DNA of 64,000 nt, taken from assembly GCF_020217465.1 (NCBI RefSeq), contig NZ_CP084115.1:124001-188000 (forward strand), in the 5' to 3' direction. The stretch's first letter is position 1. Each line of letters begins with the position of its first letter. Source of the stretch: Cobetia amphilecti (lineage in GTDB: Bacteria; Pseudomonadota; Gammaproteobacteria; Pseudomonadales; Halomonadaceae). Shown here in pieces: positions 16,673-26,915 of the stretch. Made by a program: the position numbers and the translations under genes. The notes below the pieces were generated by a model. It was given only the letters and a program-made list of their open reading frames with translations, was not told the origin of the DNA and did not search any database.

Positions 16673-17392
16673 TCAGCCATTCAGGCGTGCAATCAGCGCC
16701 GGCAGTTCGCGGACATGCGTGATGACATGTACGCCTGCCGGGACGGGGCCCGGCGCGCCCTGGCCCTTGACGTCGATCCAGGCGGCCTGCATGCCCAGGC
16801 GCGCGGCAGGCAAGGCATCTTCCTTCCATGAGTCACCGACATGCAGGGTGGTGGAGGGGCGGCTGCCCAGGCGTGCCATGGCGGCGAGGAAGGGGCGCGC
16901 ATCCGGCTTGGGCGCCAGCCATTCGCCGGCGGCGATGCTGAACTCGAAATGATGATCCAGCGCGAGGCGAGCAAGGTCGACATTGCCATTGGTGATGGCA
17001 CCAAGACGGTAATCGCGGGCGAGGGAGTCGAGCAGCTCGCTGGCTTCCGGGAAGGGCGTCAATTCGTGGCGCAGCGCCAGGAAGCGCTCGATGGCGGCGC
17101 GTGACCAATGGCCCGCCTGCTCATCATCATGCCCGGCATCGCGCAGCATGGCGTGCATGGCCTCGCGGCGCAGCCAGGTGAAGTCACCGCGGCGCAGCGG
17201 GTGCTCCAGCCCCAGCGCCATGCGACGACGCGTGTATTCCTCGAGGGGGAAATCGTTGGCATGCCCGATCTCGCCATCCAGCCAGGCGTAATGCTCGGCC
17301 TCGGCGCGCTCCATCACCGCGCGATTGGCCCACAGGGTGTCATCGAGATCGAAGGTCAAGGCCGTCAGGCGAGGCGCATTGGCAGGCGTCAC
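16673..17392 (-). CDS. yigB: HAD-family phosphatase YigB (riboflavin-pathway ARPP phosphatase)
   Basis: This 239-residue haloacid dehalogenase-fold phosphatase has the nucleophile/acid pair in FDLDDTLW (Asp15, Asp17), a helical cap, motif II in AITNGNVD, motif III Lys in LAPKPDARPF, and motif IV in HVGDSWKEDALPA. In E. coli YigB dephosphorylates 5-amino-6-(5-phosphoribitylamino)uracil in riboflavin synthesis; the same gene order after xerC supports the name. The start is a GTG at 17392 that overlaps the xerC stop by four bases (GTGA), so translation is coupled. No alternative start is needed. Confidence 0.9.
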   Translation of the reverse strand: MTPANAPRLTALTFDLDDTLWANRAVMERAEAEHYAWLDGEIGHANDFPLEEYTRRRMALGLEHPLRRGDFTWLRREAMHAMLRDAGHDDEQAGHWSRAAIERFLALRHELTPFPEASELLDSLARDYRLGAITNGNVDLARLALDHHFEFSIAAGEWLAPKPDARPFLAAMARLGSRPSTTLHVGDSWKEDALPAARLGMQAAWIDVKGQGAPGPVPAGVHVITHVRELPALIARLNG

Positions 17393-18498
17393 AGGGTGTC
17401 ATCCTTGAGTGGGGCATCAATAGGGGAGGTGGCGTCGGTGTCTGATGTTGCCGTCGCTGATCCGCGCTGGCGGCGGGCGCGAGGGTGCGCCTGATCATAG
17501 GCGCTGGCCAGTTGCTGCCAGTCGAGGCGCGTGTAGACCTGGGTGGTCGAGAGGTGGGCGTGCCCCAGCAGTTCCTGCACGGCGCGCAGGTCGCCGCTGG
17601 ATTCGAGCAGATGACTGGCGAAAGAGTGGCGCAGGCGGTGCGGGTGCAGATGCTCGGGCAGGCCGCGTTCTTTCGCCTGCGTCACCAGCCTGAGCTGCAC
17701 GCCACGCTGACCGAGGCGCCGCCCCTGCTGGCCGACGAACAGTGCCGGCTCGTCCTGGGCGGCGAGCTGGCCACGCACCACCAGCCAGGCATCCAGCGCC
17801 TGGCGGGCGCGTGAGCCGATCGGCAGCTGGCGGGGCTTGTCGCCCTTGCCGCGTACGCGCAGGCGGCGGGTTTCCAGCATGTCGAGGTCGAGGCTGACCA
17901 GCTCCGAGAGACGCAAGCCTGCGCCGTAGAGCAGTTCCAGCATCGCCTGATCGCGGATCGCCAGCGGCGTGCCGTCATGTGGGCAGTCGAGAAAGCGCGC
18001 CAGGCTGTCGATATCCACCGGGCGTGGCAGATGGTCCGGCAGGCGTGGTGTCTGCACCAGCCCCGCCGGGTTGTGTGGCAGCACATCCTGCTCGACCAGC
18101 CAGCCACAGAAACGGCTGATCGCCGCGCGCCGCCGCGCCAATGAGCGCGGCGCGAGGCCACGACTGCGCTCGGCACCCAGAAAACGCCTGAGCGTCGGTA
18201 CGTCCAGCGCCTGCCAATCCTGCGGCAGGGGCGGCGCATCCTTTGCACCAGCGGCGCTGCTGTCCGCCGCGGGACGCAGCATGAAGGTGGTCAACGCCTG
18301 CAGATCACGCGCGTAGGCGCTGACGGTCGCGTGGCTGCTGTCGAGGGCAAGCTCGGCCAGAAATTCCCGACAGGTCGCGGACAGCCCCTGCTCGGCGGCA
18401 ACACGCTCGGCGCTGTTCGCTGCGGCGCTGTTCGCTGAGGCGTCGTCGGTGGATGTGTCGATGACCGAGGCGCCGTGGGCCGACTCGAGGCGACTCAT
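17389..18498 (-). CDS. xerC: Tyrosine recombinase XerC
   Basis: This site-specific recombinase resolves chromosome dimers at dif with XerD. All catalytic residues are visible: Arg196 in YGAGLRLSEL, Lys218 in the GKGDK hairpin, His287 and Arg290 in HPHRLRHSFASHL, His313 in LLGHAHLSTTQ and Tyr322 in VYTRLDW. The N-terminal SAM-like core domain covers about 40-170. At 369 residues it is some 60 longer than typical XerC: an Ala/Ser/Asp-rich N-terminal tail (1-40) and the insert DSSAAGAKDAPP account for this. It overlaps DUF484 upstream (ATGA) and yigB downstream (GTGA). Confidence 0.95.
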   Translation of the reverse strand: MSRLESAHGASVIDTSTDDASANSAAANSAERVAAEQGLSATCREFLAELALDSSHATVSAYARDLQALTTFMLRPAADSSAAGAKDAPPLPQDWQALDVPTLRRFLGAERSRGLAPRSLARRRAAISRFCGWLVEQDVLPHNPAGLVQTPRLPDHLPRPVDIDSLARFLDCPHDGTPLAIRDQAMLELLYGAGLRLSELVSLDLDMLETRRLRVRGKGDKPRQLPIGSRARQALDAWLVVRGQLAAQDEPALFVGQQGRRLGQRGVQLRLVTQAKERGLPEHLHPHRLRHSFASHLLESSGDLRAVQELLGHAHLSTTQVYTRLDWQQLASAYDQAHPRARRQRGSATATSDTDATSPIDAPLKDDTL

Positions 18499-19286
18499 CG
18501 GCTGGCCTGGTCGTCACGGCTCGAGGAGCGCAGTGGCGGCTGGCCCGGGGCATCGCGGCCCAGGCAGCGGGCCAGCACGTCACCGAGGTATTCGGGAAAC
18601 AGGGTATCGAGACCGGCACGGAACTGCTCGGCATCGGCACTCGCCACCACCAGATAGCCCAGGCACTCGCCCCGGGTCAGGCGCACGATGACGGCGGAGC
18701 CGCGCGTGGCATCGGCCTGGCTGGCATCGACGAGGTCTGCGCAGTCGGCGCCGAGTGGCCACTGATGGTCGGGCAGCAGAGCTTCCCAGCGCGTGCGCGG
18801 CATGGCCAGGCAGCGACTGGCGCGACCCTCGAGCAGACGCTCGAACTGCTCGCCGCGCGCATCGTCGAGCGCCTGGCGCGGTGGCTGTGCCGAGGCACCG
18901 GCGTCGCGCTGCCACAGACAGACGGCCGCGATGTCGAACAGCTCGCTGAGACGCGTGGCCAGCGTTTCGGCCAGCGCATCATCGGACTCGGCATCGAGCA
19001 GATCCAGCACCAGCTGACGCAGACGCTGATAGCGACTCTCGTTGTCGCGCGCGGCGGTCAACAGCTCCTCGAGGCGCTCTTCTGCCTGATCGGTCCGCCC
19101 GCGCAGGTCATGTACCAGCCGCTCCAGCAACGAGATGCTGCCGCCGCGCGCTTCCGGGTGTGGCACCCGCATGCGTTGCAGCAACCCTTCACGCCCCTCG
19201 AAGAAATCGGGATGCGTGGCCAGCCATTCGGCGACCCGATCCGGGTCCAGCGTGCGCGGGCGACGTGACACGGGTGACTCGGCCAT
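18495..19286 (-). CDS. DUF484 family protein (YigA-like)
   Basis: This 263-residue cytoplasmic protein has an N-terminal DPDRVAEWLATHPDFFEGREGLL helix, then a coiled-coil stretch (about residues 55-95, LLERLVHDLRGRTDQAEERLE) and a GAF-like C-terminal domain. That is the normal layout of DUF484, whose function is unknown but which is almost always found between dapF and xerC. AAGGAG precedes ATG 19286; the frame extends to 19442, overlapping dapF, but that start is unlikely. The stop overlaps the xerC start (ATGA). Confidence 0.88.
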   Translation of the reverse strand: MAESPVSRRPRTLDPDRVAEWLATHPDFFEGREGLLQRMRVPHPEARGGSISLLERLVHDLRGRTDQAEERLEELLTAARDNESRYQRLRQLVLDLLDAESDDALAETLATRLSELFDIAAVCLWQRDAGASAQPPRQALDDARGEQFERLLEGRASRCLAMPRTRWEALLPDHQWPLGADCADLVDASQADATRGSAVIVRLTRGECLGYLVVASADAEQFRAGLDTLFPEYLGDVLARCLGRDAPGQPPLRSSSRDDQASR

Positions 19287-19366
19287 GTGGGACTCCTTGC
19301 GGACGGTTGGCAGCGGGACGCCGTCGGCCATGTTTCCGGCAGCGTCCCTCGGCTGGGGCTGGCGCT

Positions 19367-20197
19367 CTACAGGATGATGCGGCCTTCGAAGACGGTCTCG
19401 GCGGGGCCGGTCATGAATACCGGCTGGCCGTCGCCACCCCATTCGATGCTCAGGGTGCCGCCGGGCAGCGTGACATTGACCGGGCTTGCCAGCAGGCCAC
19501 GGCGAATGCCGGACGCGACCGCCGCACAGGCGCCGGTGCCACAGGCCAGCGTCTCGCCGACACCGCGCTCGAAGACACGCAGGCGCGCTTCATGTGGCGA
19601 GACGACCTCGAGGAAGCCGGCATTGACGCGCTTGGCGAAGCGCGGATGCGCCTCGATCAGCGGGCCCAGCGTCAGCACCGGGGCCTGTTCGACACTGTCG
19701 ACCAGCAGCACCGCGTGGGGGTTGCCCATCGAGACGACGCCGATTTCCAGCGTCTCGCCGTCGACATCCAGGGTGTGCACCGGCAGGTCGGCCTCGGCCT
19801 CGAAGGACAGCGCGGCGGGGGCGAAGCGCGGCGCGCCCATGTCGACGCGCACACGGCCATCCTCGGCGACGACCAGGGTCAGCGGGCCGCCGGCCGTCTC
19901 GACGCGAATCTCGCGCTTGGTGGTCAGGCGCTGTTCACGCACGAAGCGCGCGAAGCAGCGCGCCCCGTTGCCGCAGTTCTCGACTTCACTGCCATCGGCA
20001 TTGTAGATGCGATAGCGGAAGTCCATGTCCGGGTCGCGGGGCGGCTCGACCACCAGCAGCTGGTCGAAGCCGATGCCGAAGTTGCGGTCCGCCAGACGGC
20101 GGATATCGGCATCGCGCAGGCGGCTGCGCTGCGAGATCAGGTCAATGACCATGAAGTCATTGCCCAATCCGTGCATCTTGGTGAAGTTCACCAGCAT
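19367..20197 (-). CDS. dapF: Diaminopimelate epimerase DapF
   Basis: This 276-residue PLP-independent epimerase converts LL- to meso-diaminopimelate for lysine and peptidoglycan. The two catalytic cysteines are present: Cys75 in ENCGNGARC and Cys219 in ACGTGACAA. The N-terminal MHGLGNDF motif and the MGNPHAV motif are also intact. Its ATG overlaps the lysA stop by one base (TGATG). It follows lysA in the operon order lptM-lysA-dapF-DUF484-xerC-yigB. Confidence 0.97.
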   Translation of the reverse strand: MLVNFTKMHGLGNDFMVIDLISQRSRLRDADIRRLADRNFGIGFDQLLVVEPPRDPDMDFRYRIYNADGSEVENCGNGARCFARFVREQRLTTKREIRVETAGGPLTLVVAEDGRVRVDMGAPRFAPAALSFEAEADLPVHTLDVDGETLEIGVVSMGNPHAVLLVDSVEQAPVLTLGPLIEAHPRFAKRVNAGFLEVVSPHEARLRVFERGVGETLACGTGACAAVASGIRRGLLASPVNVTLPGGTLSIEWGGDGQPVFMTGPAETVFEGRIIL

Positions 20198-21468
20198 CAG
20201 GCATCACCTTCCGGCAGCAGTTGCTCACCGGTCCACAGTTCTTCGAGGCGCTCGCGACGACGCACCAGGTGCATCTCGGGGCCATCGACCATCACCTCGG
20301 CAGGACGGCAGCGGCTGTTGTAGCTCGAGGCCATCACGAAGCCGTAGGCACCGGAAGAGCGCACGGCGAGCAGGTCGCCCGGCGCGATGGCCAGTTCGCG
20401 GTCCTTGCCGAGGAAGTCACCGGTCTCGCAGACCGGGCCGACCACATCGTAGCTGGCGGACTTGCGCGTCTCGCGCGTGTCGACGGTGACGATGTTCTGC
20501 CACGCCTGGTACAGCGACGGACGGATCAGGTCATTCATGCCGGCATCGATGATGGCGAAGTTCTTCTCTTCACCGGGCTTGAGGTATTCGACGCGGGTCA
20601 GCAGCACGCCGGCGTTGGCGGCGATGGAGCGGCCCGGTTCGAACAGCAGCGTCATCTCGCTGCCGTGCTCATAGCGGGCCAGACGCTCCAGCAGGGCGCT
20701 GGCGTAGGCGAAGGGCTCCGGCGGAGTCTCGTTCTGGTAGGGCACGCCGAGGCCGCCGCCGAGATCGAGGTGCTCGATGACGATGCCGCGTTCCCGCAGG
20801 CGATCCAGCAGCACCAGCAGGCGTTCGAGGGAATCGAGGAAGGGCGCCAGCTCGGTCAGCTGGGAGCCGATATGGCAGTCGGCACCGACCACCTGCACGT
20901 GCTCCATGGCGTTGGCGATCTCGTAGACCTCCAGCGCCTGTTCGACCGGAATGCCGAACTTGTTGGCCTTGAGGCCAGTTGAGATGTACGGGTGAGTGCC
21001 GGCATCGACGTCGGGATTGATGCGCAGTGACACCGGTGCGACGCGTCCGAGACGGCCCGCGACGGCGTTGAGGCGCTCAAGCTCCGGCAGCGACTCGACG
21101 TTGAAGCACTTGATACCCAGCTCCAGTGCACGCTCCATCTCGCCTGCCTGCTTGGCGACGCCGGAGAACACCACCTTGGCGGGGTCGCCGCCGGCCTTGA
21201 TGACGCGCTCCAGCTCACCGGCGGAGACGATGTCGAAGCCGGCGCCCAGACGTGCCAGCACATTGAGCACCGCCAGGTTGGAATTGGCCTTCACGGCATA
21301 GCAGATGAGATGCGGGTGGTCGCCCAGCGCATCCTGATAGGCCTTGAAGTGGCGCTCGAGCGTGGCACGGCTGTAGACGTAGCACGGCGTGCCGAACTGC
21401 TCGGCCAGCGTGGCGAGCGAGACGTCTTCGGCGTGCAGCACGCCATCCTGATAAACGAAGTGATCCAT
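20197..21468 (-). CDS. lysA: Diaminopimelate decarboxylase LysA
   Basis: This 423-residue fold-III PLP enzyme makes lysine from meso-diaminopimelate. The PLP Lys60 is in CYAVKANSN. The phosphate-binding glycine loop is [17 protein letters not shown] binds the cofactor phosphate, and [12 protein letters not shown] supplies the active-site Cys from the partner subunit. The C-terminal barrel ends normally. ATG 21468 gives the standard family N-terminus. The gene overlaps dapF by one base, giving a compact lysine/peptidoglycan cluster. Confidence 0.97.
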   Translation of the reverse strand: MDHFVYQDGVLHAEDVSLATLAEQFGTPCYVYSRATLERHFKAYQDALGDHPHLICYAVKANSNLAVLNVLARLGAGFDIVSAGELERVIKAGGDPAKVVFSGVAKQAGEMERALELGIKCFNVESLPELERLNAVAGRLGRVAPVSLRINPDVDAGTHPYISTGLKANKFGIPVEQALEVYEIANAMEHVQVVGADCHIGSQLTELAPFLDSLERLLVLLDRLRERGIVIEHLDLGGGLGVPYQNETPPEPFAYASALLERLARYEHGSEMTLLFEPGRSIAANAGVLLTRVEYLKPGEEKNFAIIDAGMNDLIRPSLYQAWQNIVTVDTRETRKSASYDVVGPVCETGDFLGKDRELAIAPGDLLAVRSSGAYGFVMASSYNSRCRPAEVMVDGPEMHLVRRRERLEELWTGEQLLPEGDA

Positions 21469-21528
21469 GATCCGGCCTGCAAGATGTCGCGCCGGCGGGC
21501 ATCACCCGCCGGAGATGAATAAGGGGGC

Positions 21529-21750
21529 TCAGGCGTCGCTGCCGGAAGTCTCGGCAGCGGCGGTGCTCTCTGTCTCGGAGGCGTCAGGTGCCGGCGCGGG
21601 AGCTTCGGCGCGCTGACCACCGGCATCGGCGTCCGCCGGCAGATAGAGCGGGCCTTTCTGGCCGCAGCCGGCCAGCAGGCCAGCACCCAGCAGCAGCGCC
21701 GCGAGGGTGCGAAGGGTATGACGGGCGGACTGGCTCATCAGATGACGCAT
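21529..21750 (-). CDS. lptM: LptM (YifL-type) small lipoprotein
   Basis: This 73-residue lipoprotein has the lipobox LLAGC followed at once by the diagnostic GQKGPLYLP motif of LptM, the protein that helps LptD mature in the outer-membrane LPS translocon. The C-terminal tail is short, acidic and Ala/Pro-rich. AGGAGG seven bases upstream of ATG 21750 makes this start clear, although the frame extends to 21801. It sits just before lysA, the conserved location in gammaproteobacteria. Confidence 0.92.
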   Translation of the reverse strand: MRHLMSQSARHTLRTLAALLLGAGLLAGCGQKGPLYLPADADAGGQRAEAPAPAPDASETESTAAAETSGSDA

Positions 21751-21830
21751 CGGGCGGCCTCCTGGCAGCAAGCGATAGAGCGATGCGGGCCCGGTTGCCA
21801 TGGGTGGCGACCAGGCCCGAAAGAGGATGA

Positions 21831-23225
21831 TCAGGCGCGCGAGGCCAGGGCGTCACGCGCACGCTGCACGGCAGCGCGGACCTGGTTCGGCGCGGTGCCA
21901 CCGATGTGGTTGCGCGCCGCGACGGAGCCTTCCAGCGTCAGCACGTCGAAGACGTCCTGCTCGATGGTGTCGGAGAACTGCTGGAGCTCTGCCAGGGTCA
22001 TCTCGGACAGGTCGCGCTGCTGTTCGATGCCGAAGGCGACGGACTTGCCGACGATCTCGTGGGCATCACGGAAGGCGACGCCCTTGCGCACCAGGTAATC
22101 CGCCAGGTCGGTCGCGGTGGCGAAGCCCTTGCTGGCCGAGGCGTACATGTTGTCGGACTTGGCGCGGATCGCCGGAATCATGTCGGCGAAGGCACGCAGG
22201 CTGCCGCGCACGGTATCGATGGTATCGAACAGCGGCTCCTTGTCTTCCTGATTGTCCTTGTTGTACGCCAGCGGCTGGGACTTCATCAGGGTCAGCAGGC
22301 TCATCAGGTGGCCATAGACACGGCCGGTCTTGCCGCGCACCAGCTCCGGCACGTCCGGGTTCTTCTTCTGCGGCATGATGGAGGAGCCGGTGCAGAAGCG
22401 GTCCGGCAGGTCGATGAAGTCGAACTGGGCGCTGGTCCACAGCACCAGCTCTTCGCTCATGCGTGACAGGTGCATCATCAGCAGGCTGGCGAAGCTGGTG
22501 AATTCGATGGCGAAGTCACGGTCGCTGACCGAATCGAGGCTGTTCTCGGTCGGACGGTCGAAGCCGAGCAGCTCGCTGGTGACGTGACGGTCGATGGGGA
22601 AGGTGGTGCCGGCCAGCGCCGCGGCGCCCAGCGGCAGCACGTTCATGCGCACGCGGCAGTCACGCAGGCGGTCCTGGTCGCGGGCGACCATTTCCTGCCA
22701 GGCCAGCAGGTGGTGGCCGAAGGTGACCGGCTGGGCGCTCTGCAGGTGAGTGAAGCCCGGCATGATGGTGTCGGCTTCCTGCTCGGCCAGCCCCAGCATG
22801 CCTTCGCGCAGACGCGTCAGTTCGGCGTCGATGGCGTCGATCTCGTCACGCAGATAGAGGCGGATGTCGGTGGCGACCTGGTCGTTGCGTGAACGGCCGG
22901 TATGCAGCTTCTTGCCGGTGATGCCGATCTTGGCGGTCAGGCGTGCCTCGATGTTCATGTGCACGTCTTCCAGTGCCACGGACCACTCGAATTCGCCCCG
23001 CGCGATCTCTTCACTGATTTCCTTCAGTCCCGCGATGATGACGTCGCGTTCTTCTTCGCTCAGCACGCCGACACCGGCCAGCATGGTGGCGTGGGCGATG
23101 GAGCCCTGGATGTCGTGCTGCGCCATGCGCTGATCAAAATCGACGGAGGCGGTGAAACGTGCCACGAAGGCATCGGTCGGCTCGCTGAAGCGGCCGCCCC
23201 AGGACTGATTGGTAGATTCGCTCAT
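21831..23225 (-). CDS. argH: Argininosuccinate lyase ArgH
   Basis: This 464-residue enzyme cleaves argininosuccinate to arginine and fumarate in the last step of arginine synthesis. The fumarase-superfamily signature [12 protein letters not shown] is at residues 280-291 with the catalytic Ser in the flexible loop. The catalytic His is in FTHLQSAQP (His160), and the HTGRSRNDQ motif lies near 108. Length is typical. Its ATG at 23225 is divergent from hemC across 275 bp. No ARG box was identified. Confidence 0.97.
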   Translation of the reverse strand: MSESTNQSWGGRFSEPTDAFVARFTASVDFDQRMAQHDIQGSIAHATMLAGVGVLSEEERDVIIAGLKEISEEIARGEFEWSVALEDVHMNIEARLTAKIGITGKKLHTGRSRNDQVATDIRLYLRDEIDAIDAELTRLREGMLGLAEQEADTIMPGFTHLQSAQPVTFGHHLLAWQEMVARDQDRLRDCRVRMNVLPLGAAALAGTTFPIDRHVTSELLGFDRPTENSLDSVSDRDFAIEFTSFASLLMMHLSRMSEELVLWTSAQFDFIDLPDRFCTGSSIMPQKKNPDVPELVRGKTGRVYGHLMSLLTLMKSQPLAYNKDNQEDKEPLFDTIDTVRGSLRAFADMIPAIRAKSDNMYASASKGFATATDLADYLVRKGVAFRDAHEIVGKSVAFGIEQQRDLSEMTLAELQQFSDTIEQDVFDVLTLEGSVAARNHIGGTAPNQVRAAVQRARDALASRA

Positions 23226-23500
23226 CGGGATCTCGAATTGTGGTGACGTGTCCAGAGTTCGGCGTCCGGTGCACGGTCGCGCAGCCGGTATCGTTGACCT
23301 TGGAGTGTACCAGACTCCTGCGCGTGGGCGAGGGGCCGCGGCCAGTCCGGCGGATCGCAGGAAAGCGTGCCACGGATTTTCCCCCTGAGGTGACTGGCTT
23401 TATGATAAGTGTCATCAGAGGGCAGCGCTGTTCGTCAGTCAGGTTTGCTCAACAACTTCGAATCAGATGGCGTGCGTTGCGCGCCAGCAAGGAGAATGCC

Positions 23501-24448
23501 GTGCCCCGCCGTGAGATTCTGCGTATCGCGACCCGCAAGAGCCTGCTCGCCCTGTGGCAGGCCGAACACGTCAAGGCGCGACTCGAGGCCCTGCATCCTG
23601 GCTTGAGCGTCGAGCTGGTGCCGATGTCGACGCGTGGTGACAAGATTCTCGATACCCCGCTGGCCAAGATCGGCGGCAAGGGGCTGTTCGTGAAGGAGCT
23701 GGAAGAGGCGATGCTCGACGGTCGCGCCGATATCGCCGTGCACTCCATGAAGGATGTGCCGATGCACTTCCCGGAGTCGCTGGGACTGGCGGTGATTCTC
23801 GAGCGTCACGCCCCGACCGATGCCTTCGTGTCCAACACCTGTGCCAACTTCGATGCCCTGCCGCAGGGCGCGCGCCTGGGCACCTCCAGCCTGCGCCGTG
23901 GTCTGCAGGCCAAGGCGGCACGCCCGGACCTGGAGGTGCTGAGTCTGCGCGGCAATGTCCAGACGCGTCTCGGCAAGCTGGATGCCGGCGAGTTCGACGC
24001 CATCATCCTGGCCACCTCCGGCCTGCAGCGCCTCGAGCTGGATGCGCGCATCACCGCCGAGATGGACGCCGAGACCTGCCTGCCAGCCTGTGGCCAGGGC
24101 GCGCTCGGCATCGAGTGCAACCTGCAGGACGAGGAGATTCTTGCGCTGCTCGAGCCGCTGGCCCACGAAGACTCCAGTCGGTGCGTGCTGGCCGAGCGCG
24201 CCATGAACACGCACCTGGAAGGTGGCTGTCAGGTGCCGATCGGCGGCTATGCCGTGCTCGAGGAAGGCGGCAGCCAGCTGTGGCTGCGTGCGCTGGTCGG
24301 CAACCCCGACGGGACGGTCATCCTGCGCGCCGAAGCGCGTGGTCCGTCCGATGCGCCGGAAGCGCTGGGCGTCGCCGTCGCCGAAGACCTGCTCTCCCAG
24401 GGTGCCGGCGAGATTCTGGCGGCGGTCTACGGCGACGCTCGTGGCTGA
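23501..24448 (+). CDS. hemC: Porphobilinogen deaminase HemC (GTG start)
   Basis: This 315-residue enzyme polymerises porphobilinogen to hydroxymethylbilane. The dipyrromethane cofactor Cys243 lies in [34 protein letters not shown] and GTSSLRR are family motifs. The frame is open from 23240, but AAGGAG at 23489-23494 points to the GTG at 23501, which gives the normal [15 protein letters not shown]-terminus. hemD follows 10 bp after the stop, then hemX and hemY, forming a four-gene haem operon. Confidence 0.96.
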   Translation: MPRREILRIATRKSLLALWQAEHVKARLEALHPGLSVELVPMSTRGDKILDTPLAKIGGKGLFVKELEEAMLDGRADIAVHSMKDVPMHFPESLGLAVILERHAPTDAFVSNTCANFDALPQGARLGTSSLRRGLQAKAARPDLEVLSLRGNVQTRLGKLDAGEFDAIILATSGLQRLELDARITAEMDAETCLPACGQGALGIECNLQDEEILALLEPLAHEDSSRCVLAERAMNTHLEGGCQVPIGGYAVLEEGGSQLWLRALVGNPDGTVILRAEARGPSDAPEALGVAVAEDLLSQGAGEILAAVYGDARG

Positions 24449-24458
24449 GGTGTCAGCG

Positions 24459-25343
24459 ATGGCAAAGGCGTCGCGTCTTGAGGTGTTGACGACGCGGCCG
24501 GGCTCGCGCGGAGCGGTTCTCGATGCGATGCTGAGTGAGGCCGGCTGCGAGGTGGAATGCCTCAAGCTGATGGCGCTCGAGGCCTTGCCGCTGGAACCCG
24601 CCGCGCGCCAGGCGATCATCGATGTCGATCTGTATCGCGGCGTGATCGTGATCTCGCCCCAGGCCGCCGGCTATCTGGCCGATTGTCTGGAGGAGTGGTG
24701 GCCACAGCTACCCGAAGGCGTCAGCTTCTATGCCGTCGGCGCGGCCACGGCCGAAGTGCTGCATTCGCGGCTGGGCGTGCCGGTGCGTGTTCCGCCGCGC
24801 GCCACGCGCGGTGAGCATGCCGAGCGCGATGCGCCAGTCGGCACCACCAGCGAAGCCTTGCTGTCGCTGCCGTCGCTCAGGGCGCTTGCGGGTCAGCGCT
24901 GGTTGCTGGTGGCCGGTGAAGGCGGGCGTCCGCTGCTGGAAGAGACGCTGGTGGCACGGGGTGCTCAGGTCACGCGTCTGGCACTTTATCGACGCCTTCC
25001 GTTGGCTTTGTCGCCGCAACAGGCTGGCCGTCTGGCGGCGGGCGCGTATGATGCAATGGTGGTGACCAGCAATGAACTGCTCGAGACGGTGATGGCATCG
25101 GTGACGCCGCAGGCCTTGCACCAACCGCTAATCGTGTCGAGCCACCGTTTGGCTACACTGGCACACGCTCATGGTTTCGAGCGCGTGACGGTCGCCGAGG
25201 ACGCTTCACCCGGGGCCCTGACGCAGGCAGTACTTCGCGCCTGCGCCCCCATCAGCAAGACTCGCCATGCAGTGACCGGCGCCACTGCGCCTGGTCCGCG
25301 TGAGGCCATCGATTCCCAAGAATCCGGAAAAGGGCAAGCGTAG
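24459..25343 (+). CDS. hemD: Uroporphyrinogen-III synthase HemD
   Basis: This 294-residue enzyme cyclises hydroxymethylbilane with ring-D inversion. HemD is poorly conserved, but the two-domain alpha/beta layout is visible: TTRPGSRGAVLDAML, then VIVISPQAAGYL, FYAVGAATAEVL, WLLVAGEGGRPLLEETL, and finally VVTSNELLETV. The last 35 residues (from about CAPISKTRHAV) are a polar extension beyond the fold. ATG 24459 follows hemC by 10 bp, and its TAG stop touches the hemX ATG. Position in the hem operon makes the name secure. Confidence 0.9.
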   Translation: MAKASRLEVLTTRPGSRGAVLDAMLSEAGCEVECLKLMALEALPLEPAARQAIIDVDLYRGVIVISPQAAGYLADCLEEWWPQLPEGVSFYAVGAATAEVLHSRLGVPVRVPPRATRGEHAERDAPVGTTSEALLSLPSLRALAGQRWLLVAGEGGRPLLEETLVARGAQVTRLALYRRLPLALSPQQAGRLAAGAYDAMVVTSNELLETVMASVTPQALHQPLIVSSHRLATLAHAHGFERVTVAEDASPGALTQAVLRACAPISKTRHAVTGATAPGPREAIDSQESGKGQA

Positions 25344-26915
25344 ATGAGCAACCGAGAACACGATCAGGAAGATAACGGCTCTGCCGGCATGACGCCCGGC
25401 AAGTCGGGCGACAAGGATGCTGCCGCTCGCGCATCAGATGCTTCTTCCGCTTCCGGCGTTTCCGCCGATGACACTGCCTCTGGCCGCCCTGGCGCCGAGG
25501 CCTCCCGTTCGTCCTCTTCCTCGTCATCCGACACGGCTGATGCCCCGCGCGAGCGCCGCTCGCGAGGTGGGCGCAATCGTCGTGGGCGTGGCAAGGGGCA
25601 GGGCAGCTCCTCCTCTTCAACCTCATCCTCCACTGCCAGTGAGTCCACGCCCGTGAGCCAGACTTCAGACGACAACGCATCGACGCCTTCCGGCGCAAAA
25701 TCGCCGCTTCCGGAGCGTAGCGAACCCGCCAAGGAGGCGTCTGCCGCCAAGCCGAGTGCTGGCAAGGCCTCTTCCAGCAAGGCGACTCCCGGCAAGCCCT
25801 CCACGCCGGCTGGCAAGACGGCCAGCGCGGGTGGTGCAGGCCTGGGTGGCACGACGGCACCCGGCACGCCGCCGCCCGGCGAGCCGCAGGGCAAGAAGAG
25901 CAAGGCCGGCAGCATCGCGCTGATTCTCGTCATCGTGCTGGCCATCGTGGTCGCGGTGCTGGCGTGGTTCGGCTGGCAGCGTCTGAATGCGCTGCCGGAT
26001 GCGCAGGGCCTCGACAAGCAGGTCAGCGAGAGCGTGACCCAGCAGGTCGGCCAGGTCTCCAGCAAGGTCGAGGGTCTGTCGAGCACGCTGGAGAAGAACG
26101 AATCCCGCGTCAGCGAACTCGACAAGCGTCTGTCCAGCGAGAGCCAGGACACCGAGCAGGCCCTCAACAAGGTGCTCGAGGAGCTCAGCAAGTCCCAGCA
26201 GACCGACGCGCGTGACTGGCACTACGCGGAAGCCGAGTACCTGCTGCGCCTCGCCAACCAGCGTCTGCAGCTGGAGCGTGACGTGAACGGTGCCGATGCG
26301 CTGCTCGAGAACGCGGATGCGCGTATCGCGGCGGCCAACAACCCGGCGCTGCTGCCGGTGCGCAAGGCCATCCAGTCCGAACTGGCCAGCCTGGACAGCG
26401 TGCCGCGCGTCGACCGCAGCGGTATCTATCTGGCGCTGCTCGCCGAGCAGGAACAGCTGGCGCGTCTGCCGCTCAAGCAGGACGTGGCCGAGATCGCCGC
26501 CAAGGTCGAGAACGACGCAGCGCCGACAGGCGGTTGGCAGCAGCAGCTGGCCCGCTTCGGCAACGAGCTGAAGGACTTGGTCACCGTGCGTCGTCATGAC
26601 GAGGCTCTGGAAGCCCTGATCACGCCGGAGCAGGAATCCTACCTGCGTCAGAACGTGCGTCTGGTGCTGGAGCAGGCGCAGCTGGCGCTGCTCAAGGAAG
26701 AGCCGAAGCTCTACCAGGCCGCCATCGACAAGGCCATCACGCTGGTCAATGGCTACTACGACACCAAGACCGATGGCGTGCAGAATGCCGTCGCCAAGCT
26801 GGAAGAGCTCAAGAGCAAGACCATCCGTCCGGAGCTGCCTGACATCTCCGCCTCTCTGAGCAAGCTGCGTGAGCTGATCGAGCGTCGCGCCCAGCAAGGG
26901 GGTGGCAACGCATGA
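25344..26915 (+). CDS. hemX: HemX-like inner-membrane protein with long disordered N-terminus
   Basis: This 523-residue protein has the HemX domain in its C-terminal half: a coiled coil (about 215-285, with LEKNESRVSELDKRL) followed by the helical DWHYAEAEYLLRLANQRLQLE region. One transmembrane helix is at residues 190-210 (IALILVIVLAIVVAVLAWFG). Residues 1-185 are predicted cytoplasmic and disordered: Ser runs (54-62, 88-98), a basic RG-rich cluster (69-87) and Lys/Pro/Ala repeats (130-165). This tail is much longer than in E. coli HemX. Earlier naming as uroporphyrin-III methyltransferase is not supported by any visible SAM domain. It is coupled to hemD and hemY. Confidence 0.86.
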   Translation: MSNREHDQEDNGSAGMTPGKSGDKDAAARASDASSASGVSADDTASGRPGAEASRSSSSSSSDTADAPRERRSRGGRNRRGRGKGQGSSSSSTSSSTASESTPVSQTSDDNASTPSGAKSPLPERSEPAKEASAAKPSAGKASSSKATPGKPSTPAGKTASAGGAGLGGTTAPGTPPPGEPQGKKSKAGSIALILVIVLAIVVAVLAWFGWQRLNALPDAQGLDKQVSESVTQQVGQVSSKVEGLSSTLEKNESRVSELDKRLSSESQDTEQALNKVLEELSKSQQTDARDWHYAEAEYLLRLANQRLQLERDVNGADALLENADARIAAANNPALLPVRKAIQSELASLDSVPRVDRSGIYLALLAEQEQLARLPLKQDVAEIAAKVENDAAPTGGWQQQLARFGNELKDLVTVRRHDEALEALITPEQESYLRQNVRLVLEQAQLALLKEEPKLYQAAIDKAITLVNGYYDTKTDGVQNAVAKLEELKSKTIRPELPDISASLSKLRELIERRAQQGGGNA

